Assembly: GCA_016213505.1 (NCBI GenBank)
Contig: JACRAF010000028.1
Span: forward strand, 1-64,000
Direction of reading: 5' to 3'
DNA length: 64,000 bases
Source: Devosia nanyangense
GTDB taxonomy: Bacteria; Pseudomonadota; Alphaproteobacteria; Rhizobiales; Devosiaceae
The number at the start of each line of letters is the position of its first letter. Positions within the stretch are counted from its first letter, which is position 1. The translations under genes were made by a program, and so were the position numbers. Of this stretch, positions 63,562 to 64,000 are shown piece after piece. The notes beneath the pieces were generated by a model. The model saw nothing but the letters and a program-made list of their open reading frames with translations, did not search any database and was not told the DNA's origin.

Positions 63562-63984
63562 ATGCGCTTCAACACTGTCGCCGCGGCCGTCGCCGTGCTC
63601 GTTCTGGCCGGATCCACGCCGGCCTATGCGCTCTGTGTCATCTGCAATTCCTCGGTCCGGCTCGACGAGAGCCTCGCCAGTTGCTTTGCCGAGCGGGCCG
63701 ACGAAGAACTGCAAAAGCTCGGCGCGGGCGGCAAGGGCTTCATCATCGTCGATCTGGGCGACTGTTCGTCCCGCGGCTCACTGCCCACCGGCAACGCCGC
63801 CGACGGCCCGCCGCTGACACTCGATGTCCAGTTCGTCGCCGACGCCCAGAGCCTTCAATGCCTGACCGAGCAGATCGCCGCGATGGACGACACCGCACTC
63901 ACCCCGAGCCATCTGTTCGACCTGACGACTGACTGCGCTCCGGGCGCGGAGGCGCAGCCGGCCGACCAGAGTTCGGCGCAGTAA
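63562..63984 (+). CDS. Small secreted Cys-containing protein
   Basis: 140 residues with a signal peptide (1-24, ending PAYA) and a mature part with CVICNSSVRLDESLASCF (about 26-43), LGDCSSRG and one Cys near LQCLTEQI. Six cysteines suggest disulfides in the periplasm. The C-terminus is acidic and low-complexity (GAEAQPADQSSAQ). I do not recognise the family. The start at 63562 has CAGGGGA upstream. It diverges from the LacI gene and ends 16 bases before the window end. Confidence 0.8.
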   Translation: MRFNTVAAAVAVLVLAGSTPAYALCVICNSSVRLDESLASCFAERADEELQKLGAGGKGFIIVDLGDCSSRGSLPTGNAADGPPLTLDVQFVADAQSLQCLTEQIAAMDDTALTPSHLFDLTTDCAPGAEAQPADQSSAQ

Positions 63985-64000
63985 GCAGAAAAAGGGGCCA

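Overview
The window is high-G+C chromosomal DNA from an alphaproteobacterium of the order Hyphomicrobiales, and the protein sequences look closest to a Devosia-like lineage (inferred from recalled similarity, no search was run). Supporting marks are the gene orders acnA / ccmABCDG / yciB-ftsY-mtaB-dapF and ffh-rpsP-rimM-trmD...rplS, alphaproteobacterial families such as DUF2794, IalB-like secreted proteins and a K+-independent H+-pyrophosphatase, and rhizobial-type palindromic intergenic elements. Most of the window is ordinary, densely packed core genome. No rRNA, tRNA, CRISPR array, prophage or integrated conjugative element was found.

Layout. 1-118: last 38 codons of an IS110-type transposase, then a repeat-bearing spacer and a cold-shock gene (594-803). 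1033-5920: small accessory genes: a tandem pair of unknown small paralogues, a nucleotidyl-cyclase-like/SRPBCC protein, a terpenoid-cyclase-fold protein, a DUF3445 haem protein, an atypical SDR, and a DUF559 nuclease-like gene bracketed by inverted 53-bp repeats. 6228-12694: hppA, yggU/yggT, dedA, typA and an SDR. 12701-20619: a PAS-GGDEF-EAL protein, argG, a LysE exporter, rlmJ, a GNAT, a HAD hydrolase and rlmN. 20732-26067: two IalB-like proteins, thpR, a BI-1 protein, a GNAT, DUF2794 and DUF1223 proteins, and a candidate small RNA.

26163-36519: acnA diverges from the cytochrome c maturation operon ccmABCDG. A vapBC-like toxin-antitoxin pair sits after ccmG, followed on the other strand by the dapF-mtaB-ftsY-yciB run. 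36651-44472: a cupin and a glycosyltransferase, then the SRP/ribosome cluster (ffh, rpsP, rimM, trmD). A copper/nickel island (PCu(A)C chaperone, HupE/UreJ) with a FixK/FNR-like box interrupts it before rplS. 44559-50935: accessory genes: a minimal nucleotidyltransferase, DUF4304, a zinc-ribbon MBL-fold protein, a PadR regulator with palindromic operators, a Tat-exported spermidine-dehydrogenase-like flavoprotein, DUF1761 and an AraC regulator.

51055-56473: a translationally coupled trio of FAD/Fe-S D-lactate dehydrogenase, RlmD-like RNA methyltransferase and SelO. 56425-60415: a signalling group (CHASE2 adenylate cyclase, FecR-domain protein, DUF3307 membrane protein, stand-alone cNMP-binding protein). 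60423-63984: a LacI regulator with a sugar-acid dehydratase of the IlvD/Edd family, then a small secreted protein.

The features most worth following are the repeat-bracketed DUF559 gene, the structured + strand transcript candidate near 25180-25325, the hairpin leader of ffh, a LacI-type operator before the PAS-GGDEF-EAL gene, the FixK-like box in the copper/nickel island, and the terminator hairpin that buries the ribosome binding site of the flavoprotein gene at 47644.
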